Notes: generated by a model not told the origin, from the sequence alone. Positions 21,686-34,323 are shown, counted from the first letter of the stretch. The stretch is DNA of 64,000 nt from Larix kaempferi (GCA_027924585.1 BSBM01000186.1:930001-994000); one strand, 5' to 3'. A program made the numbers and translations.

Positions 21686-24547
21686 TCAAAGCTTTAGATG
21701 TGGAAATTGTTGTTGAATCTGAAGGAGTGGTTCCCATGTAGCATCCTCTGGTTGCATGCCGTGCCACTGAATTAAGACCTTTGTGATAGAGTGAGAGAAA
21801 AGCTAACAAGTGCGCTTATTAAGGACGGCCTCCGGCTCCAAAAGGATGGATCCTTCATTATCCAGTTCGGGTAAAATATTTTGTCCTCTGATGTTGGTGC
21901 CAGGAACTTTCTTCAGACAAGAGACATGAAATACTGGATGACTATGGGAAGAAGGAGGAAGTTCCAATTTATAAGCAACAGACCCAATATTCTGAAGAAT
22001 CCAATATGTTCCATAGAACTTTGGAGCGAGCTTATGACTCCCTTTGAGTTTCAGGGAGGATTCGTTGTATGGCTGGAGACTAAGAAAAACCATATCACCT
22101 GCTTGAAAAGTGCGCTCAGAACGGTGTTGATCGGCTTCTTGCTTCATGCGATTTCTTGCCATGTGAAGATTGTCCCACAAAATGCGAATAATCTGATCGC
22201 CGTTGTGAAGGACTGTGTCAACTTCCTGAACTGGTGAACTTCTGGGGGTGTATGGAAGAATAACTAGTGGTGCTTGAACATAGACTGCTTCATATGGGGT
22301 CATTTTAGAGGCAGTGTGGTAAGAGGTATTGTACCACCATTCAACGATAGGGAGCCACTTTTCCCATTGATGTTGTTGTTCAGAGGTGAAGCAACTAAGA
22401 TAAGTTTTCAAGCATTTATTGATAATTTCAGTCTTACCATCTGTTTGTGGGTGATACCTTGAACTCATCTTCAATTTGGTGCCAGTGTAGCGAAATAGTT
22501 CTGTCCAAAAATGACTGGTGAAAGTCGCATCACGATCTGAGACAATGGAAGAAGGGATGCCATGAAGACGAAAGATCTGGTCCAGGAAAATTTGAGCGAC
22601 TGAGGAGGATGTATAGAGATGGATGAGAGCACAAAAATGACTATATTTAGAGAGGTGATCAACCACAACCAAAATCACTATCTTCCCTCCAGACTTAGGG
22701 ATCCCTTCAATGAAATCTATAGAAATATCTGTCCAAATCCGTGTAGGTATGGGCAAGGGTTCGAGGAATCCTAGAAGGAGTGTCGTTTCACCCTTATTGC
22801 ATTTGCAGGCATCACACTCAGCCACCATCTGTTGAATTGTCCTTTTCATGCCCTGCCAAAAGAAGTTACGCCGTTCCCACTCATACATTTTGAGGAACCC
22901 ATAGTGCCCTCCCGATGGAGAAGCATGGATTTCATAGAAGACAACCTGTTGAATATATGTGCTCTGGGGAAGCACCAGACGACCCTTGTATCTCAGGAAA
23001 GCACCATCCCAAGAGTAATGTGGTACAAAATAAGGGTTGTTGGCCAAGCATTGGATGATTTGAGATAATGAAGAGTCATTGACATAGCCCTGTTGAACAG
23101 ATTGCAACCAATTTGGAACAGGCATAGAAATAGATGAAAGAGAACCTTGGTCATCAAATGTGTGAGAAAGAGCATCTGCCACAATATTGTCCTTACCATT
23201 CTTGTAAGTGATTTCATAGTCATAACCCATGAGTTTTCTAACCCATTTCCATTGTGCTGGGGAGAATACACGTTGTTCCAGGAAATATTTCAAACTCTGG
23301 TGATCAGTCTTGATGGAGAAATGATTCCCTAATAGGTATGGGCGCCACTTATGTACTACATGCAAAATAGCCATCATTTCCTTCTCATATGTAGAGGCAG
23401 CTAAATTCTTACCTGAAAGGGATTTGCTGTTGAATGCAATGGGGTGTTCATCTTGAAGGAGAACGACACCAAGTCCATTGCCGCAAGAATCACTCTCAAT
23501 AGTGAAGGGCTTGGAAAAATCAGGCATAGCTAGAACAGGTGTAGTACACATAGCTTGTTTCAGTTTTTCAAATGCACACTCAGTAGCATGTGTCCATGTA
23601 AAAGAATCCTTTTTCAATATAGCAGTTAATGGAGCTTCAATCTTCCCATATTCCTTGACAAACTTGCAGTAGTATCCAGTCAGACCCAAAAAACCACGAA
23701 GGCTATTGAGTGTTTGAGGATGCGGCCAATTGTTCATGGCAGCGATTTTGGCAGGATCCACGCGAACCCCTTCTACTGAGATAATGTGCCCGAGATACTC
23801 AACTTCCTGCTATCCAAAAACACATTTAGACTGTTTGGCATGGAGATGATGGTAAGAGAAAAGTTTCATTACAATATATAGATGTTGGAGATGTTCATCC
23901 CAGGTATTACTATAGATGAGGATATCATCAAAGAATACTAGAATGAATTTCCGCAAGTAGGGCCGGAATATTTTATTCATCAAGGCCTGGAATGTGGAAG
24001 GAGCATTAGTGAGGCCAAAGGGCATGACCAAAAACTCATAGCATCCATCATGTGTGCGGAAACCTATTTTAGGGATATCATCCTCATGAACCCGAATTTG
24101 ATGATACCCAGAACGAAGATCCAACTTGGAGAAAAATTGAGCACCATGAAGCTCTTCAAGAAGCTCATCAACAACAGGAATTGGAAACTTATCCTTGATA
24201 GTGAGGTGATTAAGTGCTAGGAATTCAATACAAAGGCACCATGACCCATCTTTTTTGTGGACAAGAAGAATTGGTGAAGAAAAGGAACTAGTGCTTGGGC
24301 GAATAATACCTTGCTTCAGGAAGTCCCAAACGAGCATTTCAATCTCTGTTTTTTGGTGAAATGGGTAGTGATAAGGCCTGATGTTGGGAGGAATGCTTCC
24401 AGGAATGAGCTGAATATGACAGTCCGCTGGCCTTGAAGGTGGTAATCCCACTAGTTTAGCAAAGACACCGGTATATCGATCCAGAATTTGTTGTAGATCC
24501 AAAAGAGTAGTGGAGACCGCTGATGGTTGCATCTGAATGGAATGGAT
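21686..24547 (-). pseudogene. Chromovirus pol: RT, RNase H, integrase, chromodomain
   Basis: One minus-strand frame of 954 codons is broken only by TAG at 23810-23812 and TAG at 21803-21805. RT shows [33 protein letters not shown] and catalytic FFDDILIYS. RNase H has ESDSCGNGLGVVLL and KTDHQSLKYFLEQ. Integrase has its HHCC zinc end (HASPSGGHYG, CDACK), then DFIEG, SDRDATF and DGKTEIINKCL for the D,D,E residues. After the second TAG the frame continues KVLIQWHGMQPEDATWEPL to TGA at 21686, a C-terminal chromodomain. Both stops fit CAG to TAG changes. It would copy and insert the element, with the chromodomain steering it to chromatin. Confidence 0.95.
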
Positions 24548-24550
24548 CTA

Positions 24551-25015
24551 AGCGATGACACCATGTGAATTATTCTTAAGGATTTTTTCCATGCGATGTG
24601 AGATGATGATGCTGAGGGACCCTGGTTGTAATCCTGTCAATGTGTGTTTTTTTTCCATTGGGGGGAAACTGCATCCAAAGTTCGGCAAAATCCCATAAGA
24701 TGGGGCCAAGTGTGTGTAGCCATTAAGCGCCCAAAACCACATCACATCCACCTAAGGTCAAGGAAAAAATGACAGAGCGCAGGTTATAATATCCCATAGA
24801 GATATGCACATTACGACACTTCCCTTTGTGAGGAAAGGTGCCCCCATTAGCAACCATGACTTCAAAGTTGGAGCAAGGATGGATAAAAAAATCAGCCTGT
24901 TTGGCAATTCGAGGGTCAATGAAATTATGAGTGCTACCAGAATCAATAAGTATTGTAAGAGGAAGCTTCTTGAAGTAACCCCTGACCTGCATGGTTTGGG
25001 GGGTGGTGATTCTAG
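24551..25015 (-). pseudogene. Chromovirus aspartic protease region
   Basis: The minus-strand frame at 24723-24992 contains LIDSGSTHNFIDPRIAK with an intact D-S-G triad and GGCDVVLGA, typical of Ty3/gypsy proteases. A TAA follows directly; the frame then shifts near 24710-24735 and again at an A-run at about 24647-24656 before the spacer to RT (LTGLQPGSLSIIISH) returns in the RT frame. The region upstream (to 25250) carries the gag zinc knuckle in the same frame. The catalytic triad is intact but the gene is broken. Confidence 0.85.
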
Positions 25016-26005
25016 CTAAAGCATGGAGAGATATCTCTCACTGGTCATCCTGAGACAGAGGGTCAATAGGCGGCTCCAGAATGTCGACCTAAGCGTCCAT
25101 TGTATATGAAGCTTCTTCACCAATTTTAGAGGCAGGTGGAGAATCCATATCCAAGAAATAGAGCTTTTGCTGAACACATCTATGTCCCCGAGTGAATTTA
25201 TCATCACAATTATAACAAAGCCTTTTTTCTCTGCATGCCTGCATCTCAGTTTTAAACAAATGCTTGATAGGAGTTGGTCGAGGAGCTTGCAGAATGGGAG
25301 GTCATTGAGAACCCATATTTCGGAAGGGTAAAAAGTGGGTTTTGAGCATTTTTGCACTACAATCTTGTCTTCTTCCAACTTAGCCAACCCCAGGGCTTCC
25401 ATCATTGTGTTGGAACAGAACATTTTGACCTCAGAGCGGATTGCATCCTTTAGACCACTGATAAAACAACTCTGGTAGAAGTCATCAGGCAATCCTTAAG
25501 TGTGGTTGGCTAGTTTCTCAAATTCGGTTTGGTACTCTCTCACAGTTCCAATTTGGAAAAGTTTAGTGAGGGCTCTTATGAAGTCATCAAAGGCATTGGG
25601 ACCAAATCATTGCAAAAGGAGCTGGAAAAAATCTGTCCATTTTGGCTCTTCATGAGCCTTGATGTACCAACAGTACCATTGAAGAGATTCCTGTTCTAGA
25701 TGAAAAGATGCAAGTGGAAATTTTTTGACATCAAAAGTATTATGCAGACTGAAATACTGTTCTGCACAATAGATCCATCCAATTAGATCAGTACCATTGA
25801 AGCAAGGAAAATCAAGCTTCGGACCACAGAAATTGCTGGAAGAAGAGAACCCATTGTCTGATGAAGACTCGAACTATCATTTGTTGTTCATGGCTGAATG
25901 CTCAAGATGGAAGCCGATAAATTTTTCATCAAGATCCTGGAGTTTGGCTCGGATGGCTGCAAGTGCTTCTTCCATGGTTTTTTCTCCTGCGTGGGTGACA
26001 ACCAT
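25016..26005 (-). pseudogene. Chromovirus gag
   Basis: The start is taken at the ATG complement 26003-26005; MEEALAAIRAKLQDLDEKF follows. The capsid-like core reads FNGTDLIGWIYCAEQYF, then LEQESLQWYCWYIKAHEE and FYQSCFISGLKDAIRSE. Stops occur after NNK (tandem TGA TAG), at LLLQ (TGA) and at NHT (TAA). A frameshift near 25340 moves the C-terminus to the protease frame, where the knuckle CYNCDDKFTRGHRC lies (about 25184-25225). The knuckle spacing matches the one in gypsy copies A and B. A 14-T run upstream of the start code is part of the leader. Confidence 0.85.
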
Positions 26006-27116
26006 AACCAGGAGTTTTTTTTTTTTTTATTGAGTGGATAGAAAAACAAAAACAGAAACTGTTTCAGTAAAGGAAAATATGGATTTGGGAAAAAATCTGA
26101 AGGGTAATTGGGGTTTGACTAGGTTTTGGACACTGTTGAATGGACAGGGAAGCAAAAAAGGAGGATTTCAGAAGAGGGGTGAAAGAATGGGAAAATTTGG
26201 CAGAGAGGGACAAATAAGCAAAATTAGGAAAGAAACTTTGTGGTAAAATTTGAAGGTGATTGGGTAAAATCGGAGGAAGTTATGGAAAACCCTAAAAATA
26301 GACAAATGTGGGATTTCGGGCTTTGGGAAGTGGAATTTGGGATAGGGTCCTCAGAAATGAAATATGTAGAATGGGATTACAGGGGTTCTAGGGATGTTTC
26401 AAGGGAAACGGAGTGAAAACAAGGGAGATATGGAGAAAAACTGTTTGTTTTTGTTTTTTTCTTCAGAATGGAGTTGCTACAGCACGGAAGGGATCTGAAA
26501 TAGATAGAACTGCAATGGCATGGAAGGGATCTGAAACAGATAGATCTGCAACGGCGCGGAAGTGATCAAAAATAAAGGGAGCTGAAATGACACTGAATGG
26601 ATCGAAAATTTCTGGATGTGAAATATATATGAAACAGCTGGATCTGGAACGGCTTTTAGAATGGATCTGAAATGGCTGGATCTGAAATGGTGCGGCAATG
26701 ATCGGAAATAGTTCAGCTGAAAATAGATATGGACCCCAGGTATGTGCGGCTTCCTAATAGTTCAGGGGTTTCACTCGACCACCAATGTTGTCTGACGGCT
26801 TGTGTATTGGGGCAGTACCCCTCACTCCACAGCTCAGGTAAAACTGATAACTACTTTTCCACAAACGACAGCTCTTGGTTTACCTCACAGGTGGGAACTA
26901 GTAAATTAGGTAGGGGTCGTTGCCATTTTCGCTGGCAGGTCCTCTCAATGGGCCAACTACTTTGGGGTTCATATGGTACTCCTCACAATGATTTTTAGGG
27001 ATTATGCCAAAGTAATTCCCACAGTTAAGCGAATAGGAATTATTCCCAGATCCAAACTTGCAACATATGCGGAAAAAAAATTTGGCAGAAATTCCACCCA
27101 ACAAGCCCAAGAAAGT
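26006..27116 (-). other. Chromovirus 5' leader with degenerate short repeats
   Basis: About 1.1 kb separates the PBS and gag. At 26470-26730 the + strand repeats variants of GGATCTGAAATGGCTGG with changing spacers, a decayed minisatellite. A poly-T tract lies at about 26016-26029. No conserved coding frame is seen. Confidence 0.7.
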
Positions 27117-27128
27117 GCTCGGATACTA
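27117..27128 (-). other. Primer-binding site, tRNA-iMet-like
   Basis: On the minus strand TAGTATCCGAGC lies 2 bases inside the 5' LTR end. It differs at two positions from the usual TGGTATCAGAGC. Confidence 0.75.
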
Positions 27129-27130
27129 GA

Positions 27131-27502
27131 TGTGAAGAACCTACAACAATTAGTTAATGAAAATACACGAGATAGTAGTAATAACAGAACTCAAAATCTA
27201 TTTTATTGTTCGCAGGCCACTTCAAGGGGGCAACCTCCTTTGAGCAAGCTCAATACAAATAACTTCACGGTGCCTTCATAGGCCTCAACACACACTTATA
27301 TACTAAGTGTAGGCGCCAATACTATGGGTCAAAACCATGGGCCAATACAAACTATGGACCCACAATACTATGAGCAACTTACAAAGCATATGTACCAAAC
27401 AATAATAACACAAACTAGGGATCAACAAATACTACGGGATGACTTACAAAGCATATGCGTCCAACAACAATATACTCAGAGTAAAGACATGGGTTCCTAA
27501 CA
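27131..27502 (-). repeat. 5' LTR of the minus-strand chromovirus (372 bp)
   Basis: Pairs with 21283-21656. It is followed on the + strand by TAAAA (27503-27507), the second TSD copy. Confidence 0.95.
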
Positions 27503-27507
27503 TAAAA

Positions 27508-28350
27508 TTTCCTATTAAATCAATCAAAAGTGCCATATGTGTAGGTTCTATGTGTGCAAGTAACATATCAAAATCCATGCGATCCTATAAATTGAAAATG
27601 GTCATTCTTAAGAAAATCATATTTCTTAAACATGTACCAAACAAGAAAGAGAGTGTTAAACCAGTACCAAATGACACACTTAGATCTTTTCCTAGAGTTT
27701 ACAACTAAATTTGAGTCTTAAATCTGAGAGAGAAAATCAAATCTGTAATCTGCAAAATTAAAATATCAACGTGGAAACTATGATTCTCCAGAATTCCAAG
27801 ACAAAGTATGATTTATATTCAATTTAGATAAACTCAAGTTCGTTTGTTCAAGTTATTCAATGAGATTTACCAAATCTGAAAAAGAGAATTAATCAATCAA
27901 TTCTGTTGTTAAATCTGCGTTGCATTCATCAACAATACTTTCTGAATTAGTCCATTTCAATAGTATGTTAATTATTCAACCAAATCACTTTGATTCCCTT
28001 CTCATGATCTATTCATTTGAAATCAAAATTTAGTTTATCTTTTCTCCATACATTCGTTAACATGGTTCAAACTGAATCATAATGGTTTTAATTATATGTA
28101 GGGTAGCTTAAACTTCAAACTCATCAATCCAATTCTACTTACAAGAAATTCATAACGCCTAAGCTAACTGTAATCCAGTGATTCACATGCAAGACAATTA
28201 AGAGTAAAAACGCTTCTCATAAATCCAATGTTATGTCTCTGCAATTCAATTCAATATTCTACAAATCACTCTTCAATTCATATTTTTTTCTATTATCAAA
28301 AAGAATTTCTATCTCTGTCTTAAAAGAATTTTGTGCACATATTCAAGATA
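27508..28350. other. No gene seen
   Basis: AT-rich sequence interrupted by the chromovirus insertion and ending at the sharp start of gypsy copy B. No frame is supported. Confidence 0.6.
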
Positions 28351-31300
28351 AAAACTATTACTACAAAATCAATCATGCTAAGAAACAACCATTCATCTAC
28401 CATAAAATACCAATCGAAATTATGTAATCACTGGGAGATCAAAATACCATTAAACAATTAACAGTCTGCAGAATACAAACCACACAAATTACTCTAAGAT
28501 TAAAAATCAATCTACAATCTATAAATCAAAATCAAACCTATGTTAAACAAGATAAAACAGAGCAAGCTCACCTGAGTGGTGGGCCCTTGCCACACATTGA
28601 ACTTTCCTTAAAGCTTTAGAGACTAAGGAATTTGTTCACCAAGCATCAGGTCATAAGCACAGAGATCATTAACATCAAAATAATTTGATCACAATATCAC
28701 ATGGTTCAATAGTAAAACATAAACATAATTTTTATTCATTACCATCCCTATATTACACAAGCAATAATCATGATAATTCCTCTCCTCCTTTCCTTAGCCT
28801 TATTCCTCTATTTATACATTCAGATCAAGCTTAAACAACTTTCAACAAACTCATAAATTCGTTCCACAAACTCAGAAAACGCAGATTTGACAAAAATTGG
28901 AAAAATGTCCCCTCAGTATCTCTCTTCCCATTGCGAATTTCGCGAAACGAATTCTAGGTTTTTTAGCTGGCTATGTTTTCTTCAAACCCATTATACCATT
29001 TGACGAGATATTCTCCCACGTACAAAAAAATCAATGCGCAATATTCCCTCCAAAAATAGATTTTCGGCTAAAAATATGGGTTTGATTCTTTTAGAGACAT
29101 TCAATTTTCTTGGAATCTGTGTATCCAAATCAAAACCTGTTTCTTGATTTCTAGACCTATTAATCCCTAAATGTGGGAACATTCCCCCTTATATTGTGGT
29201 GCATTACTTTAGTTTTGATGTCGGATTTGATCCACTGGTTGTAATTATCATTAGTATGGTTATATTAGTTATGTCGACTTGGGTCAGTGAGTTGTAATTG
29301 TACCTCTTAATCTCCTATATTTGGTAGTACTTTAAGAATCAAATTCAAAAAATTGGACACGTGGCATATCGTACATTCTCGCTCTTCTATAAACATCAAA
29401 ATTAATAGGTGTTGGAAAAATTATCACAACTTTTTTTTTGGCACATCCAAATTCAGTGAGACCTGTGGCATCGGAAAAAAGACATATCAAGCTACCACAA
29501 ACCAATATTTTAGACTTAGAGGGGCCAAGATTTCAGGGTTACCTCAGTTGAAAGGTTGGCTAGCAAATTAGTCTTTAAATCAAGGTTGGAAAAATGTACG
29601 TCATTTTAAATTTGAATAAATTTTAGTAGAATGATATATTTAAGGTGAACCAAAGGTGTCATATCTACTTATATTGTTCAAAATGCCACCAAAAGGTAGC
29701 GGAAAAAATCACACTCCACTCATCCATGACCTATAATGAAAGTGAAGGCATAACTTTTAGGATGTCTAAGTTGGAAGATATGATGAAAGGGACTATGAAA
29801 ATGGTTGATTTAGTTAACTTGGAAAATAAGATTTCTAGTAAAGAGGATCTCAAGGGGATGGATAGTAAATAGGATCTCAAGGGGATGGCTAGAAAAGAGT
29901 ATCTTGAAGATTTGAAGATACTACTAAATGATATAAGACTTAGCCTTCCTACACAGTCGTCTACTCAAGAAGAGGATACAGAGGAAAATGGGGACTCATT
30001 CCAGTCAAGTATTGAGAAAATTGAAAAACAATTAGAGAATAAGAGCTTTGAGTCCCAAAAATATAATGATCTACTCCATCATCATGGGTTCGAATCAGGT
30101 CCAAAGAATTATTTTATTCCCAAGATTGACATGAGAAAGTTTGATGGAAATGATCCAATAACATGGATATTATAGGTGAAGTAATTCTTTGATCTACAAC
30201 AAGTGCCAACTTTGCAAAAGGTAAATATTCCATCACTATATTTAGAGACTAACCAATTTGTATGGTACCAATGTCTTTGTGACCGTAAAATGGACTCTAT
30301 TATCTCTTGGTCTATATTCACAAAAGAATTGATTACACATTATGCCGATATTAATAGCAACACTCTCTTTAGTCAGTTGATAAATCTCAAACAAAAAGGT
30401 CCAGTTACAGAGAACATTAAGGAGTTTCAGAAGTTAAGTCTTAGAGTAAAGAATATTTCAGAAGATAATTTGTTGGATCTATTTATGGTCACTTTAAAGG
30501 AGAATATTCAACATGATATACGTATCCTTGAACCTAAATCATTGGATAATGCTTTTACTTTGGCAAGGAAAATTGAAAGTAAAAATATGGTGATGACTAC
30601 TAGAAGGACCACCTCCAACATATATAGAGAGAATAATATTCCTTATTCTAACACTCCTCAAAGGTTGAAACCTCAAAAACTAGATGAAAGAAGAGACAAA
30701 GCTATATGTTTTAATTGTGATAGCAAGTATAGTAAGGGACATAAATGTGGTGGGAATAAATTATTGTGCATAGATTGTGAAGAGGAAGGAGCAAAAGAAC
30801 AAGAACCTTCTCAAGATGAACAAATATAAGAGATTACTTCTGAAGATATTACTCCCACCATATCTTGTCATGCATTTTCTGGAATTAGAACTCTGCAAAA
30901 TCTCAAGATTGAAGGATATATCAAAAAGAATAAGGTAACAATGTTGATTGATTATGGTAGTACTCATGATTTCATTCACTGTAAATTAGTCAAAGTTTTC
31001 AACTGCTTTGTATGTCTAGTACCAAAGTTTCAAGTAATGATTATAGATGGAGGAACTATCAATTGCTCAGGGAAATGCCATAATATCAATCTTACTATGA
31101 GGGAATATGTATTGAATAGTCCAATGATTGATATTCCAATGGGTGGTGTAGATGTTGTCATAGGAGTTCAATGGTTACAATCATTGGGAACCGTGGCTTT
31201 TAATTTTCGAAATCTTTTCATGAAATTTTTATGGGAAGGAAAGGAATATGAGTTAAATGGCATCACATGGAAACCAAGCAAGGTGATAAGCTCTAATGGT

Positions 31301-31708
31301 ATGATAAAATTGATTAAAAAGGGACATCAAGGTGTAATTGCACAATTATGATGGTTCGATGTTCAAACATCTAATCCTCCTATTTCCTCATATCTCCAAA
31401 GGGTCATTATTAAGCATTCCAAGGTATTTGAAGATATTCCAAAAGGTCTTCCACCTGTTCAAGATTTTGATCATGGTATTCACTTAATTTAAGGAATTGG
31501 TCCTCCTAACATAAGACCTTACATATACCTCTATGGCTAGAAGAGTGAAATTGATCATATGGTCAAAGAAATGTTAGAGGCTAGCATAATTAGGCCTATC
31601 CAAAGTTCTTAATATGCACTAGTGGTAATGGCACACAAGCCAGATGGATCATGGCATATGTGTCCAAATTATAGAGAGATCAACAAAATTACCATTAAAG
31701 ATAAGTTT
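28351..31708 (+). mobile_element. Ty3/gypsy relic, copy B (sister of copy A)
   Basis: Collinear with copy A from the first base of the shared block. It lacks the 499 bases that in A run from 11241 to 11739, which hold the LTR end and PBS; both breakpoints show TATAT. It stops inside RT at 31708, about 170 bases earlier than A. Coding decay is milder than in A. The frame and five stop codons are shared with A. Confidence 0.82.
29645..31708 (+). pseudogene. gag-protease-RT polyprotein remnant, copy B
   Basis: Frame 2 is readable throughout. Gag includes KIDMRKFDGNDPITWI and FVWYQCLCDRKMDSIISW. The knuckle is CFNCDSKYSKGHKC near 30712. Protease has LIDYGSTHDFIH near 30943, with the same DYG triad as copy A, then GGVDVVIGVQWLQSLG. 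RT reaches only WHMCPNYREINKITIKDK before the copy ends. Stops are at TAG 29870, TAG 30173, TAA 30182, about 30827, TGA 31349, TAA near 31490, TAG 31538 and TAA 31610. The first three and last two of these match stops in copy A. Confidence 0.85.
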
Positions 31709-32855
31709 CCCATTCATGTATGCTACAGAGAAAAACATCCTATGGCTTGGGGTAGACCACAACAGATAGATGACTACTAGAAATCAAATCAATTCCCAAT
31801 GCATGCTATATAAATGTAAATGCTAATATGTGGAATAAAAGACTGACCTTCAACCGGATGTTTGATGTAGATCCTAGTTGAGCTTTCAAATCTCTACACT
31901 TTAACCTGCAGCTTATTCTCACCAATACACACAAGAAAGTGCATATAATGATGGAATATTGGTCAATACTGAGAGGGGGGGTGAATCAGTATTGTTAACT
32001 TTTTACCTTTTAACCACTTATTAAGTTTTAATCAAAACATGGAATCAACAAGATACACAACAAAATTTATTGTGGAACCCCAATTGGGTAAACCACCAAA
32101 ACTTTCTATACTGCAAAATTGTGTTTACAATATGTTTTGCAAGTAACAACTTGCTGGAGACACCAATCCCCGAGTTTCTTAGCTACCACCGAAGGATGCA
32201 CCCACACCCTAGTTTCTGTCTGCACCTACAGATAAGTATACACCAATACCTTGATTTTCCAGCCACTACTGGAAGGAGGCTTAATACCCCCTTGCAGGAA
32301 TGAAGCCTACCCTAGAACCACCCTACCACCCTAGTATGTTTCTTATTAGTTTTTCATATCTTCTTTTAACTCTATCACTGCATTTTTCTTCCATTTTGCT
32401 GGTCTCTGTCTTCTGGTCTTCAATGCTTCCTCAACAACTTGTTTTTTGTCTTCTTATTCTTCAATGTTGCTTCAGATCTTCATCATTCCCAGACAAGTTT
32501 TCTGATCTTTTTACTCCTTCAGACTAGCATCATCATTCTTCCATAGAAGCCCTCTTTAATTCGGGATCTTCATTATTTCTTCCTTCTTCAGCAAACTCAA
32601 CTATAGAGCCATCTTCCTCCTTTTTAAATATTCATAATTCAACTACAAGAGACACTACTTCTATTTCGATTTTCTGCTTATATATAATTACTCATCTTTT
32701 AAAACATCACACCTCTTCCAAAACGTACCTCTTCAAATCTCTGAGATCACATCCTTCCTTCAAACGCACCCTTTCATTTCTCTGTCTTTTTTTTAATTTA
32801 ATTCTGTTTGTATTTAATTTAACTTCTTTACTATTTCCTCATGCCACTTTAAATC

Positions 32856-33425
32856 TCATACTTTAAATTCTGTAAGATCACCTTTTGGACCAATCGTGCA
32901 TTCCATCGAGGTGACAATTGCTTCACGAATTGGATCAATAGGAGGGTTTGTCACTTGAGCAAACATCTGCTTGAAATACTCGAATATTATTACAGCTAAA
33001 AGTGCATCATTCCCCATAGAACCAAGAGACTCTGTTCCATCTTTTGTCATTGGAAGTAACAACAATTCCAAAGACTCGACTGTATACCCATAAGCCTTCA
33101 ATGGTGATAACAAGCCATATATTCCCATGTTTTCCATTATATCATCTAAACCATCAACCTTTACTGATTCAATAATTTGTTCAGGTTCTCTTTCTGCTTC
33201 TGGAAAAGAATAGTCAACATCTTTAAGTGTAAAATTATGTCTCGTTATCCATTCTGAATAGGTTTGTGACATGGAATAATGCTCTTTTAAGGCCTGGTCA
33301 TCTACAATAACATGTTTCTCAAAGTCTACAAGTAACATCATGATCACCGGCCAGTGCCCTGCTAAGTCCATCATCTCCTGCCTGCGGGTTCTTCTTAACC
33401 TCCTAATGTCTCGCATCTTTAACAT
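32856..33425 (-). pseudogene. NADH-dependent glutamate synthase fragment captured in LTR
   Basis: A 189-residue open frame matches an internal part of plant NADH-GOGAT. Telling segments are [60 protein letters not shown] and [20 protein letters not shown], ending [14 protein letters not shown]. In the whole enzyme this lies around the end of the amidotransferase part and the central domain; GOGAT makes two glutamates from glutamine and 2-oxoglutarate. A short segment normally following the GSMGND motif is absent. The frame is contiguous, without visible introns. It is in the same orientation as the LTR and is present in both LTRs, so capture came before the last transposition. It is far too short to be an enzyme. 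Confidence 0.88.
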
Positions 33426-33489
33426 TTGACCATTTCAAGTCTATGAACGGATACATGAGATATTTTGGAGTTTGTGAACTGTCCCTATA

Positions 33490-33935
33490 TCAGTGTAATC
33501 TAGTCACTTCTTCTGTCAAACCAGATAATTTATATCCCATAACCTGAGTCGCCTCATCACTCATTCTCAGTACTACTGAAAATATTTGAACCGCACACCA
33601 TCTAATATCATAAACTGTTTCTGAAGTGATTGAAACTCTATTAGAATAGCAAGGCCATTGCAATAATGCTAAGAAATGATTCCAATCCCAACGTTCGGAA
33701 AAGATTTTCGGCTCTAGATGTAGAAAACGATAAGATGCACGCATAATATCCAATAAATGAAAAGATTCTTCTTCTGTCATAGAGATGGTATTATTAAGTT
33801 GTAGAATTCGTATAAATGGTGAAGGAGCAAATGTGATATATTGCAAAATGGACCTGCACAAAATTTCCAGTAATCTGGGCCAATATTTCGATCAACAGAT
33901 TCTCTGGCAAGTCGTTCAACCCCACGAGGCGCTCT
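33490..33935 (-). pseudogene. Midasin (MDN1) N-terminal fragment captured in LTR
   Basis: The frame 33490-33861 reads SILQYITFAPSPFIRILQLN, SYRFLHLEPKIFSERWDW and RWCAVQIFSVVLRMSDEA, which corresponds to the N-terminal region of plant midasin, the giant AAA ATPase of 60S ribosome assembly, as I recall it. A frameshift near 33885 precedes an in-phase extension (YWPRLLEILCRS after RGVERLARESVDR) to about 33935. The ATPase modules are absent. It lies upstream of the glutamate synthase piece in the same orientation, about 65 bases away. The assignment is from remembered family sequence and needs a search. Confidence 0.72.
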
Positions 33936-33982
33936 GTCTCTTCCATTTTTATTTCTGGTTCAATTTTCTTGGTCTCAATCTT

Positions 33983-34279
33983 TCAACTGAAGAATATACC
34001 ATAACAAAAATAAGAACTTGCACAAGCCCTTGCATCACTCTTTTGTTTATTCCTATATTTCAATGTTTGTCTTCTGTAGTGTACAAAATTCTTCATTTTC
34101 TCCATGTGCTTGAACATCCAAATTGCAACTCCAAGTTCTCCTTTTTTTGTTATCAGTGTTCTATCTAAACCTTCATTGTATTTCCAAATATCTTCTGCCT
34201 TGGGTATCCTATTGAAATGGCTGACTATGCTCCAAATCAGAGAATCCATTGAGTTAGAGTTAAAGCACACAAGCCACAA
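33983..34279 (-). pseudogene. Unidentified frame in the LTR R/U5 region
   Basis: A 98-codon frame begins about 45 bases downstream of the LTR TATA box and reads SIVSHFNRIPKAEDIWKYNE, ITKKGELGVAIWMFKHMEK, then a basic stretch. It is conserved in the other LTR, though interrupted there. Amino acid composition looks protein-like. It could be a third captured host exon or the original LTR sequence; I do not recognise it. Confidence 0.3.
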
Positions 34280-34323
34280 ACCTACTGACTAGAAATGTGT
34301 GTTTCTGATACTGGAATCTTGCT

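Larger units (their letters stand above)
21283..27502 (-). mobile_element. Ty3/gypsy chromovirus, complete structure, TSD TAAAA
   Basis: Read on the minus strand: 5' LTR 27131-27502, PBS 27117-27128, a ~1.1-kb leader, gag, protease, RT, RNase H, integrase, chromodomain, polypurine tract 21657-21670 and 3' LTR 21283-21656. The insertion duplicated TAAAA (21278-21282 and 27503-27507). LTRs begin TGTTAGG and end CTTCACA. By eye they differ at about 7-8% of positions plus small indels, which makes this older than the Tekay-like insertion. Stops and frameshifts in gag and protease make it non-functional, although RT to chromodomain has only two stops. Confidence 0.95.
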
